From the NCBI RefSeq assembly GCF_902459465.1, contig NC_047075.1:13509119-13573118 (forward strand): a stretch of DNA of 64,000 bases, in the 5' to 3' direction. Position numbers and translations under genes: made by a program. Under the pieces are notes generated by a model. The model searched no databases. It had not been told where the DNA came from and saw only the letters and a list, made by a program, of their open reading frames with translations. Below are positions 1 through 12,392 of this stretch, piece by piece (the stretch's first letter is position 1; every line of letters starts with the position of its first letter). This DNA comes from Asterias rubens. Lineage: Eukaryota; Echinodermata; Asteroidea; Forcipulatida; Asteriidae.

Positions 1-1150
1 AGCTATGAAGAACACTAAAATATATTTAATAATTCAACTTGCACGAGCAGATGTTTTTTTTTAGTTTCAGGCCTCTACTTTTCGAGTAGGTCCTGGCAAG
101 ATCGCCAATTATGTAACACACACACGAACTGAATCAGTGCAAAAGAATTAAACCTTTAACAACCACTTTTAATGCTCTTCACAGCTCTTTCTTCGTCAAG
201 ATATTAAACAAACTTTAACTTTTAGCAAAAAAATTGCAAACTGCAATAAAACTCTTAACAGCTGTATACTAACTATTGGCCAATAGTTATAAACAATCTC
301 AAAACACTAGGATCCTAGATTTATCAGTTCACGAGTTCAATTCCGCGATTAATATCCGATTTATCAGTTCACGAGTTCAATTCCACGATTAATATCAAGG
401 ATACGGGCACTGTAATTCCTCCTCCACTCGACACCTTGCAGCTACATGTACAGATGTAGGTACGCAGTAGGTCAAATAGTTCAGAAGTCCCGGGGAAACT
501 TGTTGCAGCTAGGTAGTACGTCTAGACCCAGTCCAGCAGTCCACGCATTCCACAGTCCAGCAGACAGCGAGTCCAGATGTGGAAGGTCCGCAGTTTCATT
601 CGTCACCAAGTACCAACACTCCAACAGTTTAAAGTTTATTCAACTTGAGAAAGCTGATTATTCATAGAGAAGATCTAAGATTGTAGATCTGAGATCTGAG
701 AGCAAAATATCCACAAAAATACAATCACTATTTGCTGGACATTAATATGCTTTATAAACCTTTAAAAACAAGCCATATAATTATTTGCAGTATCCCCCAG
801 ATTAAACCAAAATGATCATCCATAAGCACATGTGAAAAAACATGAGGCTTGAAACTCTTTAGGAAATGATTTATAATAAAACAAACTCTTACCTGAGAGC
901 CAACAACTGCCAATAAATCTTTACTGGTTTGCAGGAACACAAAACCTGCTAACAGGAGGTTATTATTTCTCCCTCAACTATGTTATTTCAAAAACAAAAC
1001 GATGAGCAAACGTTTACATGACATGCATAACAACAAACATGTCTGCCATAAAACACTCTCACATGGCCTGGACATCTGCAGTCAATTGAGGGCGCTATCA
1101 CCTGTTCCAGCCTTGAGGGCGCTATCACCTTTTGAGCTCTGGGCTACATA
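1..1150. other. Gene-free left flank
   Basis: No reading frame here looks like a protein I recognise. The stretch holds the 40-bp tandem repeat described separately. At 1088-1135 a short phrase (gagggcgctatcacc) occurs twice. No 5' LTR matching the gypsy LTR at 5092-5730 is seen, so the gypsy pol fragment begins abruptly near 1180. Confidence 0.6.
318..396. repeat. Two-copy 40-bp tandem repeat
   Basis: Two adjacent copies of a 40-bp unit starting gatttatcagttcacgag. They differ at one internal base (ccgcgatt versus ccacgatt). Function is unknown. Confidence 0.85.
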
Positions 1151-1154
1151 AGAC

Positions 1155-2640
1155 TTGCAGATGAACAACCATTCGGGGGGAGATCACGACGCAATCTTAC
1201 CAGCTGACTTGAGTGATCTCAGAGATCATTTGCAGCATTTGTTGGACATTGGAGTGATAACTGAATCGAAAAAGTCGTTATGCGTCCCCAATAGTTATCA
1301 TGAGAAAGAAAACTGGAAAGATGAGACTATGCATTGATTACCGTACCTTGAACTCACGCACAATACCCGATCAGTATGCAGTGCCACTTGTGCAGGAGGC
1401 TTTAGATTGTCTGCATGGATGCAACTGGTTTTCAGTCATAGATCTAAAATCTGGTTATTACCAAATCCCCATGAGACCAGAGGACAGGGAAAAGACAGCC
1501 TTTATATGCCCAGCTGGATTCTTTCAATTTGAACGCATGCCACAGGGAGTAAAGGGAGCACCCACTACTTCTCAACGATTAATGGAGCAGTGTATGTCCG
1601 GGTTGAATCTTCGTGAAGTACTGGTGTACATGGATGATGTTATCATATTTGCCCCCACTTTGGAACTGATGGAGGAACGGTTGGCCAAAGTTCTGTGTCG
1701 ACTGTCCGAGTATGGACTGAAGATTGCTCCTGAAAAGTGCCAGCTATGTTGTACATCGGTAAAGTACCTTGGGCATGTGGTGTCAAGGGAAGGTGTGCAG
1801 ACAGACCCAGATAAACTACAAGCTATTAAGTCTTGGCCCACCCCTACAGATGTCAAGCAGGTTCGCTCATTTCTGGGATTAGCTGGATATTATCGGCGTT
1901 TCATTGATGGATTTGCAAAGTTAGCCAAACCTCTTCATAAACTGACTGCAGTCGACAAGAAAAAGACATTGACTAACAGGACTACTCCAAGCAACTGTAG
2001 AGACAGCAAAGTGACGTTTGCATCCTGCTGGACAACTCGATGTGAGGAAGCATTCCAGTCTCTTAAGGACAATATATGTTCTGCACCAGTTCTGGCATTT
2101 GCTGATGTGACGCAACCATTTGTGATGCATGTTGACGCCTCCCGCTATGGGCTTGGCGCAGTGTTGTGCCAGGAATCAAAAGGAAAGTTACGACCTGTTG
2201 CTTATGCAAGTCGAGGATTAACCCAATCGGAGAGAAATTACCCTGCACACAAACTCGAATTCTTAGGTCTCAAGTGGTCAGTCACAGACAAGTTCAAAGA
2301 CTATATATATTCAGCTCGTGGTACTAAGGTCTTCACTGACAATAATCCTCTTACTTATGTGCTGTCTTCAGCAAAATTAGATGCCACAGGTCATCGGTGG
2401 CTGGCAGCCCTTACATCATATGACTTCTCAATACACTACAAGCCGAGGAGATGCAATCAAGATGCTGATGCACTCTCGAGACGTCCTCATGAAAAAATCC
2501 TTAGCGAAGCTTCTGGGAGAGATCAGACTGAGAAAATCCACATTCTCCAAGCTAGACTCGAAGGTGATGCAGATGATTGTCCACCAATACTTGAAAGAGA
2601 CACCATGCGTGCGATTTCTGAAACTACCAGGGAGACATGA
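1155..2640 (+). pseudogene. Gypsy (Ty3-like) pol fragment: reverse transcriptase and RNase H
   Basis: This is the front half of a gypsy-type retrotransposon polyprotein, which copies element RNA into DNA. The first frame (1155-1337) carries the start of the RT fingers. It is separated by a frameshift near 1290-1310 from the long frame 1300-2640. The long frame shows the RT core LCIDYRTLN, FSVIDLKSGYYQI, the catalytic YMDD box (about residues 109-112), FLGLAGYYRRF, and then RNase H with MHVDASRYGLGAVLCQ and FTDNNPLTYVL. Gag and protease are absent upstream. The frame closes at 2640 and integrase follows in another frame (2637 on). The copy is inactive. The family is common in echinoderms and other animals; the exact clade is not determined. 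Confidence 0.85.
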
Positions 2641-5082
2641 ATCATCAAGATAATACAGCCGAGTCAGTTGAAGCTGGAAGTTATTCGCTCATCCATTCAT
2701 TGGCGTTGAGTGCAAAAGCAGTACCCATCGACTACGAGAGCTTTGTTCAGTCTCCAGATCTTGAAGGTGAATCTGTTGACTGGAAAGCAGAGCAAGCTGC
2801 AGATGAGAGCATCAGAATGGTGCTTGGTTTTGTTGCAGAAGGCAGAAAGCCACAAGGAACCTCGACATTCCCAAAGGAAGTTGGATTGATGATGAATCAG
2901 TTCAGTAAACTATGCCTACGGGAGGGAGTACTGTATCGTCGAGTAGTAGACACCCAGGAGAAAGAATGCTTTCGATTGGTTTTACCAAGTTCTTTCAGAG
3001 AGAAAGCTGTACTCGGAGTTCACAATGAGCTTGGACACCTTGGAGCTGAGCGTGCAGTTGCATTAGCCCGACGTCGGTTTTATTGACCGAAGATGGCAAC
3101 TCAGATAGAGGAGTGGGTTTCCAAATGTGCAAGATGCGTGTCCTACAAGACAACTCAGAAAGTAGCCGCTCCACTGGTGAATATCAGCACTACTTGCCCT
3201 CTAGATTTAGTGTGCATTGATTTCTTTAAGTTGGAGGCAGACCGCAGTAGTTCCCAGTATATCTTAGTTGTTACTGACCATTTCTCACGATACGCTCTCA
3301 TACCCGACTCGTGATAAGTCATCTCGTACTGTAGCTCGTGTACTCTGGGAGAAGTACTTCATGTACTATGGACTACCAAGGCGTGTACATTCCGACCAGG
3401 GTCGAGAGTTCGACAATAATTTGATCAAGGAGCTTACTAATCTTCTGGGGATTAGGAAATCAAGAACAACACCGTACCATCCCCAGGGTGATCCTCAGCC
3501 CGAACGTTTCAACAGAACCTTGCTGAGCATGCTTGGCACTCTTCCTGAAGACAAGAAGCAGAACTGGAGCAAATTTGTTGGTCCACTAGTACATGCATAT
3601 AATTGTACGAGGAATGACAGTACAGGTTTCTCACCATACTACATCATCATCGGGCGAGAGGCACGAATACCACTTGATCTATGCTTCGGCACAACCCCAG
3701 ATGGTGTCACAAACAAAGACCATTCCAAGTATGTTTCTGAGCTCCGGAAGAGTCTGGAGAATGCATATCAGCGTGCTGCGATGGAGTCTGCAAAACTGTC
3801 TGAATCGAACAAGAAGCGTTACGATCTCAGGGTGAGGGGTAGCGAGTTGAAAGAGGGTGATAGGGTACTCATTCGAAACGTTGGATTCAAAGGCCCACAC
3901 AAGCTTGCAGATAAGTGGAAAGACACGGTGTACTGTGTTGTCAGTCATCCAAATGATGGGATTCCTGTTTCACCCAAGGTGTTGCATCGAAACATGATCC
4001 TGCCAATTGGAGTACTCACCGGTGAAAATCAAACCCCACCTGCTGTGGAAACACCTAAGAGACCGGTGACAAGACAAATGAAGCACCAGAGGTTGGAAGT
4101 GCCAAGTAAAGTAAGACAAGCAAAAGAAAGCTTGACAGAAGATCACGATGATGATGACACAAGTAATATCATCACCATATGGTCTAAATGTGAAAAGAAA
4201 GTTCCGGCTTCGGGTACTGAAGTTAATGTCCCTGAAAATTCCAGTTTCCAGGAAAATGATAGTGAGGAGGTTCAGAAAGGTTCTGAAGATTCCACTGTTG
4301 CTACCAGCCCGTTGCAGATTGATGCAGAACCATTCATTCCGTTGGGATGGAAATCTACCAATGATGACAATTTACCACTAGATGAAGCCAACAGCCACAC
4401 TTCGACCTGGTCACAGATGGGGACAGATTCCATTGGTGTTAGTCCAGAAGGGATTGAACAGATGGAAACAGATCCCTGTGGTGTAGGTCAAGAAGTGAGT
4501 GAGCCCATGATCAACAACCCAGATGTTGATGGAGAAGGTGGAAAGGCTGCTTCTCTAGCTTGCGACAAAGAAGTTATGCTGGTTCCTGATGCTGAGATTT
4601 CCTGCGAAAGTCAGTCGAGAGATTTGGTAGGTGATGGAACTAGTGACATATACCCAGTAGTTGAGGAAGTCAGAAGTGAAGTTCCTATCTTGAAAGATTC
4701 AAGCGGGGTTAGCAATGAGATGCTTGAGTGCATACCAGATGTGGGTGAAGATCTTGACATTGGCGCAGAAGTAGTCATCGACAGCATGCTTAGCCCTTGT
4801 GAGAGTACAAGTATTGAAGATGTGGTAACAGAAGACGCTTCAACTGCTGATGTATCTGTGAAGACAGACTCTGCTGTTGAATCCATGGAGACTTCTGAAA
4901 AGGTTGATGTATCCAAGTCAGGTAGACAGCGTCAACCACCTAAGAGATTCACATACGATACGTTTGGGCAACCAACATGTAACAAATTCAGTGTGAACGC
5001 ACTAGAGCATTGGATTCCAGGTTTCTGCAAGCCACTGTTCTTCCCGACTAAAAGTAGCATCGGGACGATGCCACCAGTTTAG
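2637..5082 (+). pseudogene. Gypsy pol fragment: integrase and C-terminal tail, first copy
   Basis: This holds the integrase half of the gypsy pol. At 2637-3086 is the start of the zinc-binding HHCC module (HNELGHLGAERA). It is cut by an in-frame TGA at 3084-3086, where a Trp codon is expected. The frame continues at 3093-3314 (CARC pair; first catalytic Asp in VCIDFF). A frameshift near 3300 leads to frame 3268-5082 with the second Asp (VHSDQGREFD) and the catalytic Glu (QPERFNRTL). A GPY/F-like module follows (GDRVLIRNV, KGPHKLADKW, HRNMILPI). A roughly 300-residue acidic, low-complexity tail ends just before a purine tract (agaagggggg) and the 3' LTR. The breaks mean no intact polyprotein. 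Confidence 0.85.
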
Positions 5083-5091
5083 AAGGGGGGA

Positions 5092-5730
5092 TGTGTAGCC
5101 CCTGCTCCAAATCAATATAGCGCCCTCATTCGGCCAAATATAGTTGTGACAGGAGGCAGCCATGTTGTTGCATGTACCGATAAATTCATCTCCGTGTAAA
5201 CTGTAAACAAAGTTATCTTTTTGTTGTATACATTGTGTTTTTGATGAACCATTAACAGAAAGTTAATACATAAACCCTACCAGAACATCGGTTTTCATAT
5301 ACAGTAGTCGTTGGCTCTCAGTTGTCTCAGGTAAACTGGAGGATAACTGTGGTGTGTGTGTGCCTGCCCTACTGGATGGATGTCCCTTGGAACTTGAGTA
5401 TTCACCACTGATCCTTGTTGGAACTCTTCATCGGGAAGGGGATCGTCAGTGCATCAGGAGAGGGATTGGAACTACTACTACCTAGGGAGGAACAGTGTAC
5501 ACCAACTATACCGGTAACCGTGGATCGCGTGTGCACAAACTGAACAAAACAGAGATCTTTGATTAAGGCCTGATACGACGATCGTATCCTTTTTTTATAT
5601 AGTAAACTTACTTGTTTTAAACTTGTTGTTTGTGAAATAAACAAGAATACATTGTTATTGTTAAACAGACATAAATTGTGTACTTGGTGATTTATTAGAC
5701 TGATCTCATTGCATAGGTGCACGGCTTACA
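5092..5730 (+). repeat. Gypsy 3' LTR, first copy
   Basis: This starts TGTGTAGCCCCTGC directly after the purine tract that follows pol and ends GCACGGCTTACA, so it has the usual TGT...ACA ends. It is about 639 bp long. An identical-looking LTR lies 3733 bp downstream. The start could be two bases later. No matching 5' LTR is in the window. Confidence 0.75.
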
Positions 5731-5893
5731 TTAATACTGTTATTCTTTGTCCCACAGTCATTTATTGAGGTGCTCAAAACAAACATTTGAAATAAATCTC
5801 AAAGCTATTACAATAATTGTATATACCTCTTTGGTTTCTAAGAATGAGACGTCGGTGTTTCCGTCTTATCCACATACTTGATGTATACAAGCA

Positions 5894-6373
5894 TTGTTGT
5901 GCCAGGAATCAAAAGGAAAGTTACGACCTGTTGCTTATGCAAGTCGAGGATTAACCCAATCGGAGAGAAATTACCCTGCACACAAACTCGAATTCTTAGG
6001 TCTCAAGTGGTCAGTCACAGACAAGTTCAAAGACTATATATATTCAGCTCGTGGTACTAAGGTCTTCACTGACAATAATCCTCTTACTTATGTGCTGTCT
6101 TCAGCAAAATTAGATGCCACAGGTCATCGGTGGCTGGCAGCCCTTACATCATATGACTTCTCAATACACTACAAGCCGAGGAGATGCAATCAAGATGCTG
6201 ATGCACTCTCGAGACGTCCTCATGAAAAAATCCTTAGCGAAGCTTCTGGGAGAGATCAGACTGAGAAAATCCACATTCTCCAAGCTAGACTCGAAGGTGA
6301 TGCAGATGATTGTCCACCAATACTTGAAAGAGACACCATGCGTGCGATTTCTGAAACTACCAGGGAGACATGA
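5894..6373 (+). pseudogene. Gypsy RNase H fragment, second copy
   Basis: This is a duplicate of the RNase H part of the first pol copy, beginning mid-domain at LCQESKGKLRPV because the duplication breakpoint falls inside the gene. It has no RT of its own, so it cannot be functional. Confidence 0.85.
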
Positions 6374-8815
6374 ATCATCAAGATAATACAGCCGAGTCAG
6401 TTGAAGCTGGAAGTTATTCGCTCATCCATTCATTGGCGTTGAGTGCAAAAGCAGTACCCATTGACTACGAGAGCTTTGTTCAGTCTCCAGATCTTGAAGG
6501 TGAATCTGTTGACTGGAAAGCAGAGCAAGCTGCAGATGAGAGCATCAGAATGGTGCTTGGTTTTGTTGCAGAAGGCAGAAAGCCACAAGGAACCTCGACA
6601 TTCCCAAAGGAAGTTGGATTGATGATGAATCAGTTCAGTAAACTATGCCTACGGGAGGGAGTACTGTATCGTCGAGTAGTAGACACCCAGGAGAAAGAAT
6701 GCTTTCGATTGGTTTTACCAAGTTCTTTCAGAGAGAAAGCTGTACTCGGAGTTCACAATGAGCTTGGACACCTTGGAGCTGAGCGTGCAGTTGCATTAGC
6801 CCGACGTCAGTTTTATTGACCGAAGATGGCAACTCAGATAGAGGAGTGGGTTTCCAAATGTGCAAGATGCGTGTCCTACAAGACAACTCAGAAAGTAGCC
6901 GCTCCACTGGTGAATATCAGCACTACTTGCCCTCTAGATTTAGTGTGCATTGATTTCTTTAAGTTGGAGGCAGACTGCAGTGGTTCCCAGTATATCTTAG
7001 TTGTTACTGACCATTTCTCACGATACGCTCTCATACCCGACTCGTGATAAGTCATCTCGTACTGTAGCTCGTGTACTCTGGGAGAAGTACTTCATGTACT
7101 ATGGACTACCAAGGCGTGTACATTCCGACCAGGGTCGAGAGTTCGACAATAATTTGATCAAGGAGCTTACTAATCTTCTGGGGATTAGGAAATCAAGAAC
7201 AACACCGTACCATCCCCAGGGTGATCCTCAGCCCGAACGTTTCAACAGAACCTTGCTGAGCATGCTTGGCACTCTTCCTGAAGACAAGAAGCAGAACTGG
7301 AGCAAATTTGTTGGTCCACTAGTACATGCATATAATTGTACGAGGAATGACAGTACAGGTTTCTCACCATACTACATCATCATCGGGCGAGAGGCACGAA
7401 TACCACTTGATCTATGCTTCGGCACAACCCCAGATGGTGTCACAAACAAAGACCATTCCAAGTATGTTTCTGAGCTCCGGAAGAGTCTGGAGAATGCATA
7501 TCAGCGTGCTGCGATGGAGTCTGCAAAACTGTCTGAATCGAACAAGAAGCGTTACGATCTCAGGGTGAGGGGTAGCGAGTTGAAAGAGGGTGATAGGGTA
7601 CTCATTCGAAACGTTGGATTCAAAGGCCCACACAAGCTTGCAGATAAGTGGAAAGACACGGTGTACTGTGTTGTCAGTCATCCAAATGATGGGATTCCTG
7701 TTTCACCCAAGGTGTTGCATCGAAACATGATCCTGCCAATTGGAGTACTCACCGGTGAAAATCAAACCCCACCTGCTGTGGAAACACCTAAGAGACCGGT
7801 GACAAGACAAATGAAGCACCAGAGGTTGGAAGTGCCAAGTAAAGTAAGACAAGCAAAAGAAAGCTTGACAGAAGATCACGATGATGATGACACAAGTAAT
7901 ATCATCACCATATGGTCTAAATGTGAAAAGAAAGTTCCGGCTTCGGGTACTGAAGTTAATGTCCCTGAAAATTCCAGTTTCCAGGAAAATGATAGTGAGG
8001 AGGTTCAGAAAGGTTCTGAAGATTCCACTGTTGCTACCAGCCCGTTGCAGATTGATGCAGAACCATTCATTCCGTTGGGATGGAAATCTACCAATGATGA
8101 CAATTTACCACTAGATGAAGCCAACAGCCACACTTCGACCTGGTCACAGATGGGGACAGATTCCATTGGTGTTAGTCCAGAAGGGATTGAACAGATGGAA
8201 ACAGATCCCTGTGGTGTAGGTCAAGAAGTGAGTGAGCCCATGATCAACAACCCAGATGTTGATGGAGAAGGTGGAAAGGCTGCTTCTCTAGCTTGCGACA
8301 AAGAAGTTATGCTGGTTCCTGATGCTGAGATTTCCTGCGAAAGTCAGTCGAGAGATTTGGTAGGTGATGGAACTAGTGACATATACCCAGTAGTTGAGGA
8401 AGTCAGAAGTGAAGTTCCTATCTTGAAAGATTCAAGCGGGGTTAGCAATGAGATGCTTGAGTGCATACCAGATGTGGGTGAAGATCTTGACATTGGCGCA
8501 GAAGTAGTCATCGACAGCATGCTTAGCCCTTGTGAGAGTACAAGTATTGAAGATGTGGTAACAGAAGACGCTTCAACTGCTGATGTATCTGTGAAGACAG
8601 ACTCTGCTGTTGAATCCATGGAGACTTCTGAAAAGGTTGATGTATCCAAGTCAGGTAGACAGCGTCAACCACCTAAGAGATTCACATACGATACGTTTGG
8701 GCAACCAACATGTAACAAATTCAGTGTGAACGCACTAGAGCATTGGATTCCAGGTTTCTGCAAGCCACTGTTCTTCCCGACTAAAAGTAGCATCGGGACG
8801 ATGCCACCAGTTTAG
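6370..8815 (+). pseudogene. Gypsy integrase and tail, second copy
   Basis: This is the second copy of the integrase half. It repeats every break of the first copy: the TGA after RRQFY at 6817-6819 and the frameshift near 7033. The catalytic motifs are present in pieces (VCIDFF, VHSDQGREFD, QPERFNRTL), as are the GPY/F-like module and acidic tail. The shared breaks show the gene was already dead before the duplication. Confidence 0.85.
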
Positions 8816-8824
8816 AAGGGGGGA

Positions 8825-9463
8825 TGTGTAGCCCCTGCTCCAAATCAATATAGCGCCCTCATTCGGCCAAATATAGTTGTGACAGGAGGCAGCCATGTTG
8901 TTGCATGTACCGATAAATTCATCTCCGTGTAAACTGTAAACAAAGTTATCTTTTTGTTGTATACATTGTGTTTTTGATGAACCATTAACAGAAAGTTAAT
9001 ACATAAACCCTACCAGAACATCGGTTTTCATATACAGTAGTCGTTGGCTCTCAGTTGTCTCAGGTAAACTGGAGGATAACTGTGGTGTGTGTGTGCCTGC
9101 CCTACTGGATGGATGTCCCTTGGAACTTGAGTATTCACCACTGATCCTTGTTGGAACTCTTCATCGGGAAGGGGATCGTCAGTGCATCAGGAGAGGGATT
9201 GGAACTACTACTACCTAGGGAGGAACAGTGTACACCAACTATACCGGTAACCGTGGATCGCGTGTGCACAAACTGAACAAAACAGAGATCTTTGATTAAG
9301 GCCTGATACGACGATCGTATCCTTTTTTTATATAGTAAACTTACTTGTTTTAAACTTGTTGTTTGTGAAATAAACAAGAATACATTGTTATTGTTAAACA
9401 GACATAAATTGTGTACTTGGTGATTTATTAGACTGATCTCATTGCATAGGTGCACGGCTTACA
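8825..9463 (+). repeat. Gypsy 3' LTR, second copy
   Basis: This duplicates the LTR at 5092-5730, at the expected 3733-bp offset, with the same TGT...ACA ends. Confidence 0.75.
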
Positions 9464-9570
9464 TTAATACTGTTATTCTTTGTCCCACAGTCATTTATTG
9501 AGGTGCTCAAAACAAACATTTGAAATAAATCTCAAAGCTATTACAATAATTGTATATACCTCTTTGGTTT

Positions 9571-9722
9571 CTAAGAATGAGACGTCGGTGTTTCCGTCTT
9601 ATCCACATACTTGATGTATACAAGCATTTGCTCCACTGATGTTGGTGGATTTGTCTATCAGGACGGCAAACACAGGCGACATCCTCATTGCCTCTAACTT
9701 TTCCTCTTTGACAGCTTGACCT
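9571..9722 (-). pseudogene. hAT-like transposase remnant (DUF4371/ZNF862-like)
   Basis: Read on the minus strand, about 50 codons give KEEKLEAMRMSPVFAVLIDK, then STNISG, then in a shifted frame QMLVYIKYVDKTETPT. This matches the D(E)STDIS block around the first catalytic aspartate of hAT-type transposases and the host proteins derived from them. There is a frameshift near 9635. The exon lies 110 bp beyond the gypsy LTR, and its last part is included in the tandem duplication (also at 5838-5894). It is a short fragment, recognised from motif only. Confidence 0.5.
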
Positions 9723-9730
9723 GTGTGAGG

Positions 9731-10397
9731 AAAATTGTTGTTAAGTATAGAAAAAATGCAGATGTAGAGGTATAAATACAGGAATGTTACGGCCGAGTAA
9801 GAATTAAGTCCCCGATTTAGAATTCACAGTGTATGATCTGCGACGCAACTTCCTTCCACGACTAGACTTGATTTCAAGTCTGAGACTGCGGTTATATTTA
9901 TATGCATCAGCCACACAGAATTGGGAGTATTTACTCTCTGCTTCCGCACGTCACGTGCACACCGATTGGGGACCCCAAACACATCCGTGTGGCTATTTGG
10001 TTGGTCGGGTCTACAACCTTGAGCTCCGCTTAGAGCAACTAGTAGTACCATGGAGGTCCCCACAGGACGGGAGCGATCGGCCGGAAATGGGTCTGCCTGA
10101 TCATCACGTAATGAGTTGGCCGTAATCGTATTCGGGCGGTACACACAGGTTTCCAGTTGGGATAATAATCTTGCAGGTAACTAGGTTATTACCAATATTA
10201 CAGTAGGCCTATATACAGGCTAATGTTATTTTTCTAACACTTTCATTGATTACCTTCTTTAAAAGTGACCATTCCGCCCATCTCTCCAGTTTACAGAAAC
10301 ATTAACAATTGGGCCTTGGCCTATTATACATTATAAGTAATATTAAAGACACATTCAGTGTGGTACCACATCCTTATCATATTCTAGCCACTTTTAC
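9731..10397. other. No gene seen
   Basis: Overlapping open frames on both strands at 9824-10144 look like GC-richer shadow frames and match nothing I know. Confidence 0.5.
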
Positions 10398-10534
10398 CAG
10401 GGGTGCGTTCCGCTCAGGCAAACAACACGCACGTTTGGCATTTTACGCGCACGTTTTTAAACTGGAGCGCGGATGCGCATGAGGTGTTAGCATACATTAG
10501 CCAACTTCCAAAATGGACGAAATTTAACAATTCG

Positions 10535-11859
10535 ATGACATTTACTCTTCAATCGGGCCTAAAACTCAACCTGACTACGACTGAAATTGTGGCAAATCAG
10601 ATTATTTCTGGTAAGTTTAACAGTCAGTATAAGTAGACTCTTCTGTTTTTAGTGCAATACGTCTGTACTGTGTTAATAATAAAAATAGCTGTGTATTTCT
10701 TTAGAAAAAAACATAAACGGCATAGGCTTACACTATACATGCTATACGCATAAAGGGAAACAAAATGGCTTAATAGTTTTTTACGAAATTAATTATCTAT
10801 CTTAGAAAGATTTGTGAACTAATGAAGGACTTAACAATTGATCACTATTATGTGTACATACAAGATATTCCCGGCTTTCATTCAATTTAATGACATAAAT
10901 TTAAATTGAAAGATTCTTGGATAAATAAAAAGAGGAAAAAGAATAATTAATGTTCACTCACATACAAACATTCTAGGCTGGGCTTCACTCATTTTGTGTA
11001 GTATTGGATAGTTACAATCGGCCTACACATGTATGTTCATTAATTGGCAAGACATTATTTCAAATATAGTTTAAAGCATGTTAAAGCATCTTATAAATGT
11101 TCTGAACGTCCATTTTTTTAATCATTATTTACAAAAAAATAAGAGAACAGAAAAGATATTCAATGTTAAAGGGGCCTGAATCGGGTTTTTTCTCTGAACG
11201 AATTTTGACAAATCGGACTTTGCACCTTTAAATGATAAACAAACATCAACATAATTTTGGTGTCTCTCATAGATGTATTTAATTTGTTCACAAACTTTGA
11301 ACAACTGGAAGCTTGATTTACAGTGGAAACAAATCATTAGCCCGGCCTTCTTTCAAGAACCTTAGGGAATGTAAAGATACAAGACTTTAAATGGCATCAA
11401 AACTGCATAAAGAATGTTACAATTTTAATGCACAAAGCAAAATAGATTGCTCTAAACGAAAACGTACACTAAAAACAAATTCGTGGGCATCTTCAAATTT
11501 AAGTTGAATGCCCCAAGTAATCAAATAATATAATAAAAATGATCAGAAAATTTCAATGCATTTCAGATCAACAGATCGGAAAAATTAATATTAATTTTGA
11601 AGCAAACACACTCTGACTTGTTAACATCCGATTCCATTTACATCACTGTTTTATATTCATAGATAATAATGCTGCAAGACAATCGATTATGAATGGCCTA
11701 AATGATATTGGCATCGTTGTTCCTGCATCAGCCATTGACGGAGCCACAATTATGATGGGAGGCAACTCTAGTAACGGTTTGGACATCACAGCTCCATCAA
11801 CTAGTGAAGATGATGTGGTTGATAGGACTGTGCAAGAAATACCACCCAAAACTAAGTAA
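10535..11859 (+). CDS. Possible two-exon small gene inside the Harbinger element
   Basis: I do not recognise this product. A first exon ending at a GTAAG donor near 10610 (frame ending VANQIIS) joins in phase to an exon 11663-11859 preceded by an AG. The second exon encodes about 65 residues (NNAARQSIMNGLND at its start, PSTSEDDVVDR near its end, stop TAA at 11857). Codon use in the second exon looks coding. The start is a guess (ATG at 10535). It could be an accessory exon of the Myb-like gene downstream or a chance frame. Confidence 0.3.
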
Positions 11860-12392
11860 TCAAAACCAAAAGGTATAGTTATAAAGTAAACATGGCCTAG
11901 GCTATTATACTATTACAGAACATAATTTTAACACTTGCGTCTGTGTCTTTATGAAGGCACGTCCGCGCGATGCTAAAGTTTTTTTCGAAGATATTTTTCG
12001 TTCAAACAAATATTTGTTCCAGATTTGTTTTCCTCTTCCTAAGTCCCCTTAAAAGCTCCGTGCGATCGAATCACTAGCGCGGCCACAAAATGCCAAGAAA
12101 ATAAGAGGATGGTGTCCCCCTCCCAAAAAATAAGCATACCCCAACCACTGCCAATCCCCCCCCCCACTTGAAGTAATGCCCCCCTACCTGTGTGCCCCCA
12201 CCGAAAAAGTCCTGGCTACGCCGCTATTTGATTGGAGGGAAACAGTCGAGAAACGGGGGGGGGGGGGCATATACGCTTGTGATGAGCATAACGATCCTCA
12301 TGTTTCTTTATTGGACTCACTATTTTTTGTCAAGTATGTTTTAGTGTTTTTCTTGTTTAAATATTTTCTTTGTATCAACAATCATCCTCTAC

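Larger units (their letters stand above)
2162..9627 (+). repeat. 3733-bp tandem duplication of gypsy pol, LTR and flank
   Basis: Bases 2162-5894 are repeated as 5895-9627 with a constant 3733-bp offset. The unit starts inside RNase H and runs through integrase, the LTR and 164 bp of flanking DNA. The copies differ at only a few bases, for example Arg versus Gln near 3079/6812 and two changes near 3241-3251/6975-6985. The junction shows only two or three bases of shared sequence. Confidence 0.95.

Noticed and set aside
1..1150. Searched for the missing gypsy 5' LTR and tRNA primer-binding site
   Set aside because: No sequence resembling 5092-5730 was found and no obvious primer-binding site precedes the pol fragment.
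9824..10144. Open frames on both strands, 98-106 codons
   Set aside because: They are open in opposite directions with no motifs and no splice support. Probably a composition effect.
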